From: Nemertoderma westbladi | Lineage: Eukaryota > Xenacoelomorpha > Nemertodermatida > Nemertodermatidae | Length of the DNA: 43,798 bases | Reading direction: 5' to 3' | Assembly (NCBI GenBank): GCA_032718475.1 | Contig: JAUCBJ010006367.1 | Span: forward strand, 1-43,798 | In this document: piece by piece, positions 1-10,835 of the stretch | Layout: each line of letters begins with the position of its first letter | Numbering within the stretch: position 1 is the first letter of the stretch | Notes under the pieces: model-generated | Databases searched by the model: none | What the model was told of the DNA's origin: nothing | The model's input: only the letters and a program-made list of their open reading frames with translations | Made by a program: the position numbers and the translations under genes

Positions 1-245
1 TACAAATGGGAATCTAATTTGAACAAATGGGAATCTAATTGGAACATATGGGAATCTAATGGGAACAAATGGGAATCTAATTGGAACATATGGGAATCTA
101 AAGGGAACAAATGGGAATCTAATTGGAACAAATGGGAATCTAATTGGAACAGATGGGAATCTAATGGGAACAAATGGGAATCTAATTGGAATATATGGGA
201 ATCTAATGGGAACAAATGGGAATCTAATTGGAACATATTTAAAAC
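1..245. repeat. 21-bp minisatellite (about 11 units)
   Basis: Tandem units of the form GGAACAAATGGGAATCTAATT with single-base variants (ACAAAT/ACATAT, AATT/AATG/AAAG). The period is a multiple of 3, so two frames stay open through it, giving repetitive peptides of the NKWESNWN type. This is a side effect of the period and not evidence of a gene. The array runs off the left edge of the window and ends where AATTTTATTAG-rich sequence begins. Confidence 0.95.
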
Positions 246-613
246 TAATTTTATTAGTTAATAATTTGTTTTATTAATTAGTTTTGTTGGAACTAGTAAA
301 TTCTTATGTGATTGACGATTTCTGCCATTACCAAGACTGCACATTACTCAGACATAGGAGTAATCTATATCCAAACAAAAACAATGTTGTTATGAATAGA
401 GTAAGGTTCAAATTCAGAGACCGATAAAATAATACAAAATTTAAACAAACATTACAGTACAGTACATAAAGTCCAATTAGGTAACAGGCAATAACAACTG
501 ATAAACGAGAAGTAAGTCTACAATGGTAATGACGCAAGTCAAATCACTATCATAAATGACGTGTGTCGTTGCCAAACCCAAGGTAGGAACAATACGTCGA
601 ATAATGCAATGAG

Positions 614-696
614 TATATAAGACTTGCTCTTAAATACACGGCCATTAATTAACTGCATTTCGATGTAGACTGAACGAACATCCTACAGTTATATAA
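614..696 (+). promoter_or_regulatory. TATA-like boxes upstream of lectin gene
   Basis: Two TATATAA boxes (614-620 and 690-696) lie 155-235 bp before the start codon at 849, the second followed by a short AGATAGAAGATAGAAGACTAG repeat-like run. They are reasonable core promoter candidates for the gene at 849. No start site can be fixed from sequence alone. The rest of 246-848 shows no gene. Confidence 0.35.
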
Positions 697-848
697 GACT
701 AGATAGAAGATAGAAGACTAGATTAGATTATAAAGTAAACTCCTAGAAATAAAATGTCGATATCAGCCACCTTCAACCAACGACAGTCACTTATTATCAA
801 AAACCGAACTTAATAAAATATTGTATACAAATACCATTTTGACTAATA

Positions 849-1665
849 ATGGATCGAGTTATTCATAACGAATACATAAGTTTAGATAATTTTGCTGAAA
901 ATGGAGAGCTAATTTCGGGCCATCAACACAACGATGGCTGTGTGTGCGTGCCGCCAGTAGAATGCACCGGTACCAACACGACTAACGCCAACCTGGAAAT
1001 AGATACGGACGAAGAGTATGGAGATACATTGAATTCTAACTACGAGAACCCCAGCGCTTCGCTCTCAATCGCTGATATTGTTCATCATAAAGGCAAAAGT
1101 AAACAAAGTAAAATACTGGTATTGTTGAAGATCGGTTTTTTCGTTGTAATAATCCTTGGGCTCATTATCCCCATAACACATCTCTACAAACAAGTTGAAT
1201 ATCTTGAGGAAAGGATAAATCTATGCAAATGCAGAAAACAAGATGATAATTCCAACTTGGGTTCTACAATAAAGCAAAGCTTAAAATCACAGATACTACC
1301 GACAAACAGCGTCAATAAAAGTGGCCAATTAACAAATATAACATCCCAAAATGAGATCAAAATGGTTCAAGCTAAACTTGACGACTTAATCGAATCTTTG
1401 GTTGAAAAGAAGGCGAATGCGAGTAGGAATATATCGTTAGCAATTACCACCTCAGACGATTCCGATATTCGCATACTACAAGAGGAGGTCGATAGCTTGA
1501 TTGAGACGTTGAATGGGTTAAACAGGATCGAAAGACGTAACCAGGATGCCATCAACGCCCTTCAGAAGAACGTCGATGGTTTGCGCATCATTTACCGAGA
1601 CCAATCAGTAACCAAATGTCTATCTGGGACGAAGGAATACAGTCGCACCCTAAAATCGACATCAG
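849..1665 (+). CDS. Type II membrane H-type lectin, exon 1 of 2
   Basis: First coding exon of a predicted 358-aa protein joined as 849..1665 + 3189..3448. Residues 1-88 form a hydrophilic N-terminal tail with a CVCVPPVEC motif and an acidic patch. Residues about 89-110 (ILVLLKIGFFVVIILGLIIP) form one transmembrane helix, preceded by basic KGKSKQSK, which fits a type II topology with an outside C-terminus. Residues 111-255 are mostly charged and heptad-like (LEERINL, LDDLIESLVEKK, LQEEVDSLIETLNGL), a likely coiled-coil stalk that would oligomerise the head, with several N-x-S/T sites. The end, KCLSGTKEYSRTLKS, is the usual opening of an H-type lectin domain (C/G-rich start). The donor ATCAG|GTTAAA at 1665/1666 breaks codon 273 after its first base and the acceptor at 3188 restores it. 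Without splicing the frame stops at 1670. The exon join is inferred and not seen in transcript data. Confidence 0.8.
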
Positions 1666-2499
1666 GTTAAATTTAAACACTAAATATAATTTATTATAAC
1701 AGCAGTAGATTCAGTTATATTATCGGATCCTACTTCAACTTACAGTTTACTTCTAGCCAACTCAAACGTATAGTTAGTTGTTGTGGTTTCCTCTGATAAG
1801 CCCACCTTTTTCCAGTAGCTACTGTATACTCTAATAGCTTCCATTGAACGAACAGTACTTGTCTTGTATCTTCTTTTGATAAGCCACTTTTCCAGTAGCA
1901 GTTACTGTACTATGTTTCATTGGTCCGTACTTGTAGCTTGTTTTGATGATACTGTAGCACCAATAACAACATTTCGTGCTATTGGTTAGTTGTAAATTTT
2001 GTGTAGGATCTGTCTGACTTTAATTGTGTTTGTTTTATGTATTAGTAATAGTTTGTGACATTGAACCGAAACCCCTGTAATTGTGGAATTTTTTGGTGGC
2101 ATCAATCTTCTTAGTCAAACGGCAACCGGTTCGTGGGTCGGACCTTCCCTCAGCTCGAGGCACATTCCCGTGTACTGAGCGAGGCGTATACAGTAGCTCA
2201 AACATTGCGCAAACACCCAACACAATACTCTGCCAGCTTGAAGTGAGTGTAAACAACGAAATAGTAAGGTTTTCATTTCATTTTATAACATTTCGTCCTT
2301 TAGCGGCAGACTGGAGAACTGTCGAGGCCCGGGCCCGCAACACTTTGGAGTTTAGACAGACTACATGTGTGCGTACCAGGTTTGGCTTAATTTCATCAAG
2401 AAATGACTGATTAATTCTATTAACTTTGTCGGGTTTAATTAAAGGTGTCATTTCGAAAATTTGTACGCCTAAATATGACCAAAAGTTGAAATATTTGAG

Positions 2500-3120
2500 A
2501 GGCTTCCAGACACCATCAGTTCAGCAGTCTCACGCTAGAGGAATACATGAACAAACCTTAAACGTTCTCCCATTTCTTTGTGTTTATTCCGTTCAAACTG
2601 AAACTAGGCACATTCGTACTATACCATTCTCATTACCCGTGTCTTTAAATGGAAGCAAGTCTGCAGTTTTCCAGGCTGCCGCTAGATGGAGTAATGTCTG
2701 ATAGTAAAACATTCTCTCATTTCGTTATTTATAATCCGTTAAAGCTGAAACTTTTCAGATCTGTAACTACTTGAACACAGCATACGTCTTTGTGGGTAAT
2801 GGTCCTTGTCTTCTGAATTTCTTCTCCAGTCTGCCGTTAGAGTCCAAAATGTCTGAAAGTGGATTCAATCCAGTTAACCTGAAACTTTACATATAATATG
2901 TACGTCATTGTGGAGGGAGACGCTTATGGATCTGCAGTTCTCCATACAGACGCCAGAGGATAAAATGAAAAGCTTCTGCCATTTCGTGTTATTGTTTACA
3001 ATCCTTCCGACCTGATTGATACTTGTTACATATTCTCTATGCTGATAGAGGTAAATTACATCAGGGGAAATCCGCTTACATTATGTTTATAATTCTTTCG
3101 AGTTGACCTTGACACTTACC
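2500..3120. repeat. Degenerate dispersed repeat in lectin intron
   Basis: The single intron (1666-3188, GTTAAA...CCATAG) contains several diverged units sharing elements such as GCCGCTAGATG, AAAATGKCTGAAA, CATTTCGTTGTTTATAATC and CCGAGCTGAAACTT-like stretches, spaced about 130-150 bp. The same unit type occurs in AIMP1 intron 4 at about 29890-30170, so it is an interspersed repeat. Short open frames in the intron (2081-2410, 2426-2701) have no coding character. Confidence 0.6.
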
Positions 3121-3188
3121 ATAAATTATCTCACGTGCTGCGCGATATGTATATATATTATATATTTAATTTTATTATACATCCATAG

Positions 3189-3448
3189 GTGACACCAGTA
3201 GAAAAAAATCTGCTTATATATGGGTTAGCTTTAGCAGATATTTCAAAGAAAGACCGGAGGTTATGGTGGGCACGGCTGGCATGGAATACGAGACCAGATC
3301 AAAAGCAATGAGCGGGGCATACAATCACCTAGCATACTACATAAGTGTAACAGAGATATACACCCATGGCTTCAGATTGAGGTATACCGTATGGGACTAC
3401 ACGGAGTCGTTATGGTTTTATGTAAACTGGATGGCCTGCGGAAAGTAA
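3189..3448 (+). CDS. Type II membrane H-type lectin, exon 2 of 2 (lectin domain)
   Basis: Encodes the C-terminal 86 residues, starting GDTSRKKSAYIWVSFSRYF and ending WFYVNWMACGK. The pattern F..yF...PeVmVGtaGme, then the two beta-strand segments AYYISVTEIYTHGFRLRYTVWD and the terminal aromatic V-x-W-x-A strand, matches the H-type lectin fold (Helix pomatia agglutinin / discoidin C-terminal family, sugar-binding with GalNAc/Gal preference in known members). The acceptor CATCCATAG|GTGAC at 3188/3189 has the phase needed by exon 1. A stop (TAA 3446-3448) is followed 10 nt later by AATAAA. Family assignment is by recognised pattern; the ligand is unknown. Confidence 0.8.
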
Positions 3449-3457
3449 GATGGGATG

Positions 3458-3463
3458 AATAAA
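3458..3463 (+). promoter_or_regulatory. Poly(A) signal AATAAA of lectin gene
   Basis: AATAAA lies 10 nt after the stop codon, so the 3' UTR would be very short (about 30 nt). Centrin on the other strand has the same close spacing. Confidence 0.55.
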
Positions 3464-3561
3464 AACACTTTCAGTTTCATATACAGCAATGATTTGTCGT
3501 TACAGTTCGATATCACAAACTTTGTGTCGTAAATATTAAATAACAAACAGATACTATGATT

Positions 3562-3796
3562 CTATACCTGGTTTTCAATAAAAACACAGGTTAGAGAAGG
3601 GCTGAATCTAACCAAAACAATAAACTAATTAGTATCTGCACAGCTTAGAAGAGGGAAATACGCGCTAAAAAAAAACATTTAATAAAGATAAATTTAAAAA
3701 ATAAAAATATTTCATATATAAAATACCAATAAAATTTCGTATAAAGAAAAAAAAAAGCGATAAGTGAAAACCTGGTATATATTCTTCACATAGGCA
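3562..3796 (+). mobile_element. MITE family 1, diverged 5'-shortened copy
   Basis: Shares the interior (AGAGAAGGGCTGAATCTAAC, AAACAATAAAC, TTAATAAAGATAAATTT, TTCATATATAAAA) and the right end CTGGTATATATTCTTCACAT with the fuller copies at 17391-17672 and 41023-41300. The left terminal repeat is reduced to a decayed CTATACCTGGTTTTC. Confidence 0.8.
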
Positions 3797-4008
3797 AATA
3801 ATCTTTTCACTGAATATATAATAATAATTGAGCTTTTTACATAATTTTACAGCTAATATATCGCATTATTAACTGAATGTGTTATTTAAGCAGGATTATC
3901 AACTGATTGAATGGAATTATTGAATGTTTAATTAATCATCAATAAGTGTTTATACAGAGAAATCGTGTGGATATATGGGAGAATATGAATCCTTCCGGAA
4001 GAGAGTCG

Positions 4009-5274
4009 TCAGGCGGGCAATCCGTTGTATAACCAGAATTTGTACAGAACACATTTAAAATTCCCGCCCAAATATAACGTGAATCTACTAACCAAAATGG
4101 AGGGAAATAATTGATAGCATATTATGTAAAGTACAGTATGGTCTATTCATTAATAAAGTATATTGAGTATTTAGTCTAATTAATAATAATAATCTACTTA
4201 AATTTACACATTTCAACATTTTCATATTGGTGCAATTTTTATAATTTCTTAGATTAGATCAAATACTTTACTTACTATAACCAAGGGACCAAGGCCATTG
4301 TAATATAAGGCCTGCTCACTACATTCTAGAATACCTCGATCAGCTGATATAAGAAGTCATACTTTTTGGCATCATATTATTGTTCGAGGCTAAAAACAAT
4401 TATTTAAAAGTTTTGTTACTCGAGCTGATGAAAAAATCGATTTAATCATATAATATATCAAATTGAAGAAGAAAGTCAGGGCAATGCGATGCTTTGCATC
4501 AGTTTTGTTTGTTAGGCATGCAATTCGCTAAATATCCAGGCTAATATTACTATTATCTTTATTTCCCCTACCTTCGCCGTGGTTTATTTAAAAAACGCAG
4601 GCTTAAGCCTAGTTAGAATAGGTATTGGGTCGAAGGTCCGAATTGGACGAAGGTCCGAAAAAAGCGACAAAAATGATAAATGTAGTGGGGCTGAGCTGAT
4701 GCAGCTTGAGATATGGGAGCTGTTCCTGAGATACATCAAACTTATTTAGCGTTTCGAATCTTGCGTTACAATTGTCATTGTTGTGCAGTGAAAATACAAC
4801 TTATACGCATTTTGCTTTAATCAGTAATATCAAATAATTAATCAATATTAAATATCAAATACGTGAAGTGCTGTTCGTTATCTAGTTCTAATTCTCCTTA
4901 ATTCTGGAGCATTTGTAATAAAATAATAGTAATACCATGGCCTACTGTATGTATAGTAGGCCATGGTAATATAATAATTAGCAATTAGTATATAAATAAT
5001 TAATCGCGTTACTTTCATATCGGAATATTAAATGAAATACATGGGTATGGGTAGGTAGTAATTTATGTAATATATTTATATAATACTTTATTCAAAGTAA
5101 GTATGATTTCATAAAATTGCCTTGCTAGGCCTATAACTTAATATAATTATTAATTATTATATCAATCATTTCTAATTAATATTGGATTAATTGATCCACG
5201 TTACTTTTATTTTAGGCGGGAATTTTAAATGTGTTAGGCCTTCAGTGATTATTGCCTGTCTGGCGAAAGTCATC
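4009..5274. mobile_element. Inverted-repeat element with ~80-bp arms
   Basis: The left arm (about 4009-4090) and right arm (about 5200-5274) are inverted copies. Both hold ACATTTAAAATTCCCGCC, one forward (4050s) and one reversed (5216-5233), with related outer parts (GTCGTCAGGCGGGCAATCC against TTCGCCAGACAGGCAATAA). There is no transposase frame inside, so it is a non-autonomous remnant. The exact ends and target duplication could not be resolved. Confidence 0.6.
4933..4968. repeat. Perfect 14-bp-arm palindrome
   Basis: TACCATGGCCTACT and AGTAGGCCATGGTA flank an 8-nt loop GTATGTAT. A closely similar palindrome, TCATGACCTACTA/TAGTAGGTCATGA, sits at 38936-38970. Both have AATAAAAT/AATATAAT-type AT-rich flanks. 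Confidence 0.85.
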
Positions 5275-5676
5275 TGGAATGAGACTTCAGGAAATAGTGC
5301 GAAATTTCGTTAGAACGTAACTAAATTCACCAAGAGATTATAAAGGATTGAAATTCCATAATATTGCCACTACGGTCTCGAACCCAGTAAATAATATCAC
5401 AGCTGCTGCGTTCTGCACAGCTCCTGACTTGGCTAAAATTTTCTCACTTTCTATCACAAATTTAGTGATAGAAAGACTTAGTGAGACTTTCTGGCACTAA
5501 TTTAGTGACTGCAAATAATAAAAGTGAGCGAAAACAGTACTTCCTCCTTGTAGGGTTGCTAGATTTAAATTATAATTTAAATAAAGATTTATTTTAAAAA
5601 ATCAATAGATTTTTTTGCAGATTTTATTTTATATTTTATTCAAGGTTTACAGTACATGGTTTAAATTAGAAGTGGC

Positions 5677-5945
5677 CACAGACCGGACCCATTGACCGGA
5701 CCCTCTAAATACCGTATTGAAGCTTTATATTTCATTTATATTTTACTTGTGTAAATTATTACCACAATTACGTAACCTGCATAATCTTGTAACATGTGTT
5801 AACTTTCGTTTATTGTTTTGGTTTCCCCAACACGCCTATGTAACCTGCTCCTTTACTAACCAGCTCCTTTAAATGGCAGTGGGTCCGGTCAATGGGTCCG
5901 GTTAACGTGTCCGGTATATTGAGAAATGGGTCCGGTCAGTAGCCT
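5677..5945. mobile_element. Small inverted-repeat element with GGGTCCGGTCA motifs
   Basis: The left side has GACCGGACCCATTGACCGGA and the right side has GTGGGTCCGGTCAATGGGTC plus two further GGGTCCGGTCA/GTGTCCGG copies, in opposite orientation, around about 170 bp of AT-rich sequence. The form suggests a MITE with repeated subterminal motifs. No coding frame is present. Confidence 0.65.
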
Positions 5946-6513
5946 TGCCGTTTAAATTCTCTGCTGATCAATATCTCCACCGTTTTCCAGGTGTTTTACA
6001 TTGTTTTCCCGATGTTTTCCTACCGTTTTAATTGATATGTATTTCCCTAAAAATTTAGCTAAATGTACAATAGAGTACACTCAAATTAACCATACAGTTT
6101 ATTTATACTATTTCGTTTTTGGCCAGTACCTTATGGATGCATAATGTTGATTTCGAAGGTTTTTCGGTAGGTATTAAGGTATTTCGAAGGATTTCGAAGT
6201 GTTCAAGTGTTATGTCGTTAACTTATTATTTTTTTTTAATTTAATTGTTAATTTGTTACATCATAGTTAGTTTATATATTTTACTTAATTAAATATAACT
6301 TATGCATGCAATGCGAATGCGGTTTTGCTTGATTTGATAATAATTTCTCAAAATATATGCTGATATTTTCTTCACTATAGTAGACCTACACAACTGTATA
6401 ATAAATAAATTATTAAATTAAATTGATTTATACTTACCGTACTGTACGTACACTACGACAATGGGGGTTAACCAACATACATTTAAAATGAATAAATTAA
6501 TTAATACGTTAAC

Positions 6514-6755
6514 TGCGGATTGAGCACCGGTGAACATGACCTGTGCAACTCTGTAGTGCGGAACTATTTTGGCTTGGCTGGCCCTTAGTGTGGAGGCTAT
6601 AAGTTGAGCACCGGTACTCAAATACATCAGCTGTTGTCATATTCGGTATCTGTGACCTCTTTATGACTCATATAAATATTTTTTTAGGTTTGTGCACCGG
6701 TGCACAATCCGCACTACACAAGTGCCAGTGCGGATTGAGCGCCGGTGCTCAATAT
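6514..6755. mobile_element. Small inverted-repeat element with GAGCACCGGTG motifs
   Basis: TGCGGATTGAGCACCGGTG at 6514 is mirrored by CACCGGTGCACAATCCGCAC at about 6694-6713. A further direct copy, GTGCGGATTGAGCGCCGGTG, is at 6728, and GAGCACCGGTAC occurs near 6606. This is a MITE-like foldback with no gene. Confidence 0.65.
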
Positions 6756-6933
6756 TTCCACTTACGGGTATATAAATATGGCGGGATTTTTAAAATGCTT
6801 TAGCAATAGCTATTAGGCCTATTTGATTTAGTTCAGTGTTAGTTAAGCAATAACAACTGTTTACTTTTCATGTATTAATTTATATTGCATGAGCAAATGT
6901 GCTGTAACAATAACAATGTTAATTTATATTGTT

Positions 6934-6956
6934 TTATTCCAAAATTGTAACATTAC
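6934..6956 (+). mobile_element. End fragment of MITE family 2
   Basis: TTATTCCAAAATTGTAACATTAC is identical to the terminal inverted repeat of the element at 19465-19941. Only the end is recognisable here. Its surroundings (6760-7280) are AT-rich with no gene. Confidence 0.6.
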
Positions 6957-7281
6957 TCAAGTTGTAACAATATTGAAATGGTCAAAATAAAACATTTGAG
7001 ACTTAATAGAATTAATTTAATTAATAAATAAAAATATAAAATAAACAATTTAAAATGTATGTAGGACTATTATTAATAATTATAAACATACCACGCAATA
7101 AGGCATTATACCAAGCAATATTATTGCTTATATTGTAAAAAAACAACATAAATCAATGAAAATCAATTTCATTGATATTTATAGTGATTTATTTGATTTA
7201 AATAAGATAAATCAGATTAATTTGTTTTTTTTTAATAAATCGTGATTTTTTACAACCGTACTTCCTTCTCCTTGTCTTGTA

Positions 7282-7614
7282 CTGACCCTGGGGTCTTTAA
7301 AATTCCTTGATTTTTTGGAGTTCATTCACACCATTATTGTGGACATGTATAAGACAAAGAGAGTCCCTCAAGAAATGAAAACACATAAGTTGGTCCCAGC
7401 CCCAAAGAAGGGCAACCTAACAACCCGTGGATAATTTCGTGGAATCTCGTTGATCTCGATTGCTACAAAGCTATATAACACAATTATATTAAATCGCATC
7501 AGGGATCCTGTTGAGAGACTGCTACAGTAACGTGGGAACCAAAATGGGTTCCATAAAGGTAGTGGGACAAAGGAACCCATTCTGGCGCTTAGAGGTATAA
7601 TTGAAAGGTTATAA
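7282..7614 (+). pseudogene. Non-LTR retrotransposon reverse transcriptase fragment
   Basis: One frame reads through two stops (7432 region and 7528 region) with clear reverse-transcriptase sequence: MYKTKRVPQEMKTHKLVPAP, KKGNLTTRG, then the block FRGISLISIATKLYNTIILN and QNGFHKGSGTKEPILALRGI. These are RT finger/palm blocks of LINEs (the N-[FY]-R-G-I-S-L and Q-[NA]-G-F-R-x-G-R-x-T motifs). The fragment is dead and both ends are lost. Two other LINE pieces in the window (17736-18005, 38010-38510) cover later RT blocks and could belong to the same family. Confidence 0.85.
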
Positions 7615-8008
7615 AAATATAAATGCCATACATCTGGCTATTATGTTTCGACCACGACTCAATCGCCAGACCACGTATGTTTACTGTTCAGCATACTGGT
7701 AGCAGAAATGAAATCTAGTTCAAAACTCAATCAATACACGAGGTCAGAATATCTGAAATTCTGTTAACTGAAATTATTGACAAGAAGTTCTTTCCGACGC
7801 AAAATAAAAACCAATATCTGTAATTTTATCACATCACACCATACTTTCTGTAACTAATTTGGTGATAAAAAGTACTAAATAGTGAGAAAAGGCAGTACTT
7901 TCTTGAACTGTTTAGTGAGATAATATTTAGTCAGATAAAATATATATGACTATTTTCCAGTATTCGTAATGGTGTTGTATAATATTGATGTATAATAGGT
8001 CAGGTTAC

Positions 8009-9023
8009 CTGGTGTATTAGTAGGTTGGGGGTCGTTCTCAGCCGAATACCCGGGAGTTGGAACCAAGATGACCCCGAGGTTATTCAACTTCCCCCTCAAT
8101 GAGTTCCGAAATAAATCATTGGGATTCGGCGCAGATCGAGTGCTGTAATCGAACACGCCGCTGTCAAACTCCACGTTAAGAGTAGTCGGGATGTGATTGT
8201 TGCCGAACTTTACGATACAATAGTTTATATTCGTCTTAATTATCGGAACTAAACTCCGCCAATTCCAGTAATTATTTGTCGACTTCCCTTCCGCTTTATT
8301 TTTGGTCGTCGTCGGCTGGTAATCTGGAAGGATTGTCGGTTTCAGTGCGAAGGTGTCTTCCAGTTTAGCGAAAACTTCGCAACGATTAAACACGTGAATA
8401 TCCAAACCGTTTAGAACAAGGTGGAGCCGCGTAACTGGTTGATTAGTTAATCGAAGTTCTGAATTCTCACCGTTTCTGTCTCCGTTAACGGCGTCCTTAC
8501 TCGGTTCGTAACGTCGCCACCAATCGAACATTATAAACCCGTCGACTATAGCGACGGAATAATCACAAGTAATATAGAAGACATCGCGAAACATAAGTTT
8601 ACCGCTTAATAATGTAACTGATATGGACCCAAATCGAATGTAAGAAGAACCTTTGCCATTACCCGTTAGGTAAAAGTAGTTAATTAACTTAGTCATAATA
8701 AAAGCGAATAAACGCGAGTTGAAGTATATCAGATAAATAGCCCAAAGATTCGCGCATATCAGCATCACAATGAGACATCCGAAACAGTACGAAGTTTCCG
8801 ATGGTTCGGGGGGAGTTGTCGATGGCGACTCCACCATCACCTCGAGTGATAGATTCAGTTGATTGGGTGTAACGGTACTGTTGTATGGTAGTAACGTGGC
8901 CAATGTTGATTGAGTCATGTTCATAACAGTACCGATTGTACCGGCATCTGTGGTACTACCGGTATTAGTAGAATACGCAATCGTGGTATAGTTTCCATTT
9001 CCACCTTGCGGAGAATCCGCCAT
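8009..9023 (-). CDS. BLTP1: BLTP1 (KIAA1109/Tweek)-like bridge lipid-transfer protein, first coding exon
   Basis: The ATG at 9023 opens a 338-codon exon ending at the donor ACCAG|GTAACC (8009/8008). Unspliced reading runs to a stop at 7950. Residues 1-79 form a Ser/Thr/Asn-rich lead with N-glycosylation sequons and residues 81-101 a transmembrane anchor. The remainder resembles the start of the BLTP1 channel: IYFNSRL, YIRFGSISVTLLSGKLMFRD, VFYITCDYSVAIVDGFIMFD with the following WWRRY, HVFNRCEVF, WRSLVPIIK, FGNNHIPTTL, GVILVPTPGY. In the family this anchors a rod-like hydrophobic groove at ER contact sites for bulk phospholipid transfer. The full protein has about 5000 residues. No later exon was recognised between 1 and 8008, where an opposite-strand lectin gene lies, so the rest must be scattered in a long intron structure, lie beyond the edge, or be missing. 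Family call confident; completeness unknown. Confidence 0.8.
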
Positions 9024-9117
9024 TATGCCGTTAATCTTGTTAATTACGTTATTAATTCATAATTCAGTAATTTGACGGTAAAATTCGACGGATAGGCTAC
9101 CGGGGGTGCTGGTATGC

Positions 9118-9236
9118 TGGTCACATCGCCGCACTGCCACTTCGCCGCAGATCACCTCGCCGCAGATAATGTACGGCGAGGTGTCTTTGCGGCGAGGTGT
9201 CTCACTGTGAATGCCATTTCGTCGCAAATTATCGGA
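9118..9236 (+). repeat. GGCGAGGTGTC-motif repeat, copy 1
   Basis: The series GCCGCACTGCCACTTCGCCG, CACCTCGCCGCAGATAATGT, GCGGCGAGGTGTC, AATGCCATTTCGTCGCAAAT occurs here and, reversed and interrupted by small insertions, at 10660-10835. Both copies are GC-rich islands in AT-rich DNA. Confidence 0.75.
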
Positions 9237-9797
9237 TTATTGTATTATTATAGATACAGTAAGAGTATTTCAGTAACGTATTACCCCCTAGATTATAGTA
9301 AAACAGTCCTAATCGTAAATTTCTGCATTTGTCAAAATTGTTGATCAGTTGTTTAAAACAAGTGTGACGTTTGACGTTATGAACATTAAAACACTGACAA
9401 CAAATATAAGTATATCAATCTGTCAATATCATTATCATTCCACTAAGAACATTACATTTGTAATTAAGTAGGCCTAATTAAGAACTGTCAGACTGTGATC
9501 GGTTTAACATAAACATACAGTATGAGTATATTAACCTTTGTTGCCTTACTTCCGTTTCCGTACTTAGGCCTAGTTACTGCATTACTAAAACTCCATGTAC
9601 GCATTGTACATGTCAGCATGTACGTAAATAGTTAATACCGTAGATCAGTAGATAGATACATTTCGCAATGTGCAATGAAATGTTTTAGCCTATTCCAAAT
9701 TTCAACTAGTGAAATATGTAATATGTAATAATGCTGTAATGTCAGAATGTACAATGCCATAACTATGAACTAGGCATAGTAGGCTTCCCTGTAAATA

Positions 9798-10635
9798 TAG
9801 GGTAAGACGGGGTAAAATGGGACATGGGGTAAAATGGGACATGTCGGGGTAAAATGGGACATGCATATTTTTGGCCAATTTTTTTTTTAAGAACACTTTT
9901 AGGTCTGTTTTAATATATTTTTAATTGAGAAACTAAATGTTACATTGTTATATAGCACATATGATGAGATCAAGATCACGCGATGAAAGCAATTTGTTAA
10001 GCGCGTATACACTTTAAAGTTAGGACACTTCCTATCATTCATTTTCTTTGATATTATATGCATTAGAATCGCAATCATCGATTTAGTGGGTGTAGAACAA
10101 GTCCAAATGTCCAAATTCCTGAACGTTTTTGAGTTACACAGATTTGTAGTTTTACCTTGATAGATGTAGATAGGCATAACTCCGTAAATAATGCCTAGAT
10201 GATTTTTCTCTTGTGATTGTTGAGTTTTATAGCTTTTATAGCTACTACCTGACTACTGCATTTAGTTATTAGGCCTAGCTCATACTGGTCTTAACTACTC
10301 ATACTCACTCATACTGCTATTTCAACTCATACTGTCATAGGCAGGCCCTAGTCTTAATCTAACTTCTGAACTTGACTAACTAACACTAACAATGCCTCAT
10401 GTCCCACTTTACCCCGGATGTCCCACTTTACCCCACTCGGGGTAAAGTGGGACACTGCGATTTTTTTAAAAATAAACCACCTGAACCAAAGGCTCAGGGG
10501 ATTATTTTGGTACAATCTGATAGCCCAGAGTTCAAATGTACAGAATATGCTTTGATTATATCCATCCAGGAAAATCCCTCTTGCTTATAGAACCAAACAT
10601 ACCAAACTTGTCCCATTTTACCCCGTCTTACCCTA
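9798..10635. mobile_element. Inverted-repeat element with GGGGTAAAATGGGACA motifs
   Basis: It starts TAGGGTAAGACGGGGTAAAA and ends with the reverse complement TTTTACCCCGTCTTACCCTA. Three GGGGTAAAATGGGACATG copies follow the left end. Near 10399-10455 lie two reversed copies (GTCCCACTTTACCCC) and one forward copy (GGGGTAAAGTGGGACA), suggesting a second element or an internal duplication. There is no transposase frame, and no clean target duplication was found next to the ends. The small open frames here are not gene-like. Confidence 0.75.
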
Positions 10636-10659
10636 GAAATAAATGATTAATATTGACTT

Positions 10660-10835
10660 ACGGCGAGGTGTCCCAGTGTCCGATAATTTGCGGCGAAATG
10701 GCATTTCTGCATTTGCAGTGCTGCAGTACAGCAGTAAGACACCTCGCCCTCGCCGCCAGACACCTCGCTGCCTCGCCGCACATTATCTGCGGAGAGGTGC
10801 AGAGGTGACCTGCCGCTGCCGCGAAGTGGCAGTGC
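10660..10835 (-). repeat. GGCGAGGTGTC-motif repeat, copy 2 (inverted)
   Basis: Reverse-oriented relative of 9118-9236. It carries TCCGATAATTTGCGGCGAAA, GACACCTCGCC twice, CGCACATTATCTGCGGAGAG and GCGAAGTGGCAGTGCGGC. The pair brackets the TAGGGTAAGACGGGG element at 9798-10635, so the three may be parts of one composite. Confidence 0.75.

Noticed and set aside
19-277. Two overlapping open frames encoding repetitive NKWESNWN/GNLMGTNG peptides
   Set aside because: They exist only because the 21-bp minisatellite period is divisible by 3; no start context, splice signals or non-repeat part.
2035-2701. Extra coding exons in the lectin intron
   Set aside because: Exon 1 and exon 2 already join in phase into a continuous stalk-lectin protein, and the frames here look like degenerate repeat DNA.
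9702-10177. Two adjacent minus-strand frames (64 and 92 codons)
   Set aside because: They lie across the end of the TAGGGTAAGACGGGG element and read through its repeated motifs; no coding signal.
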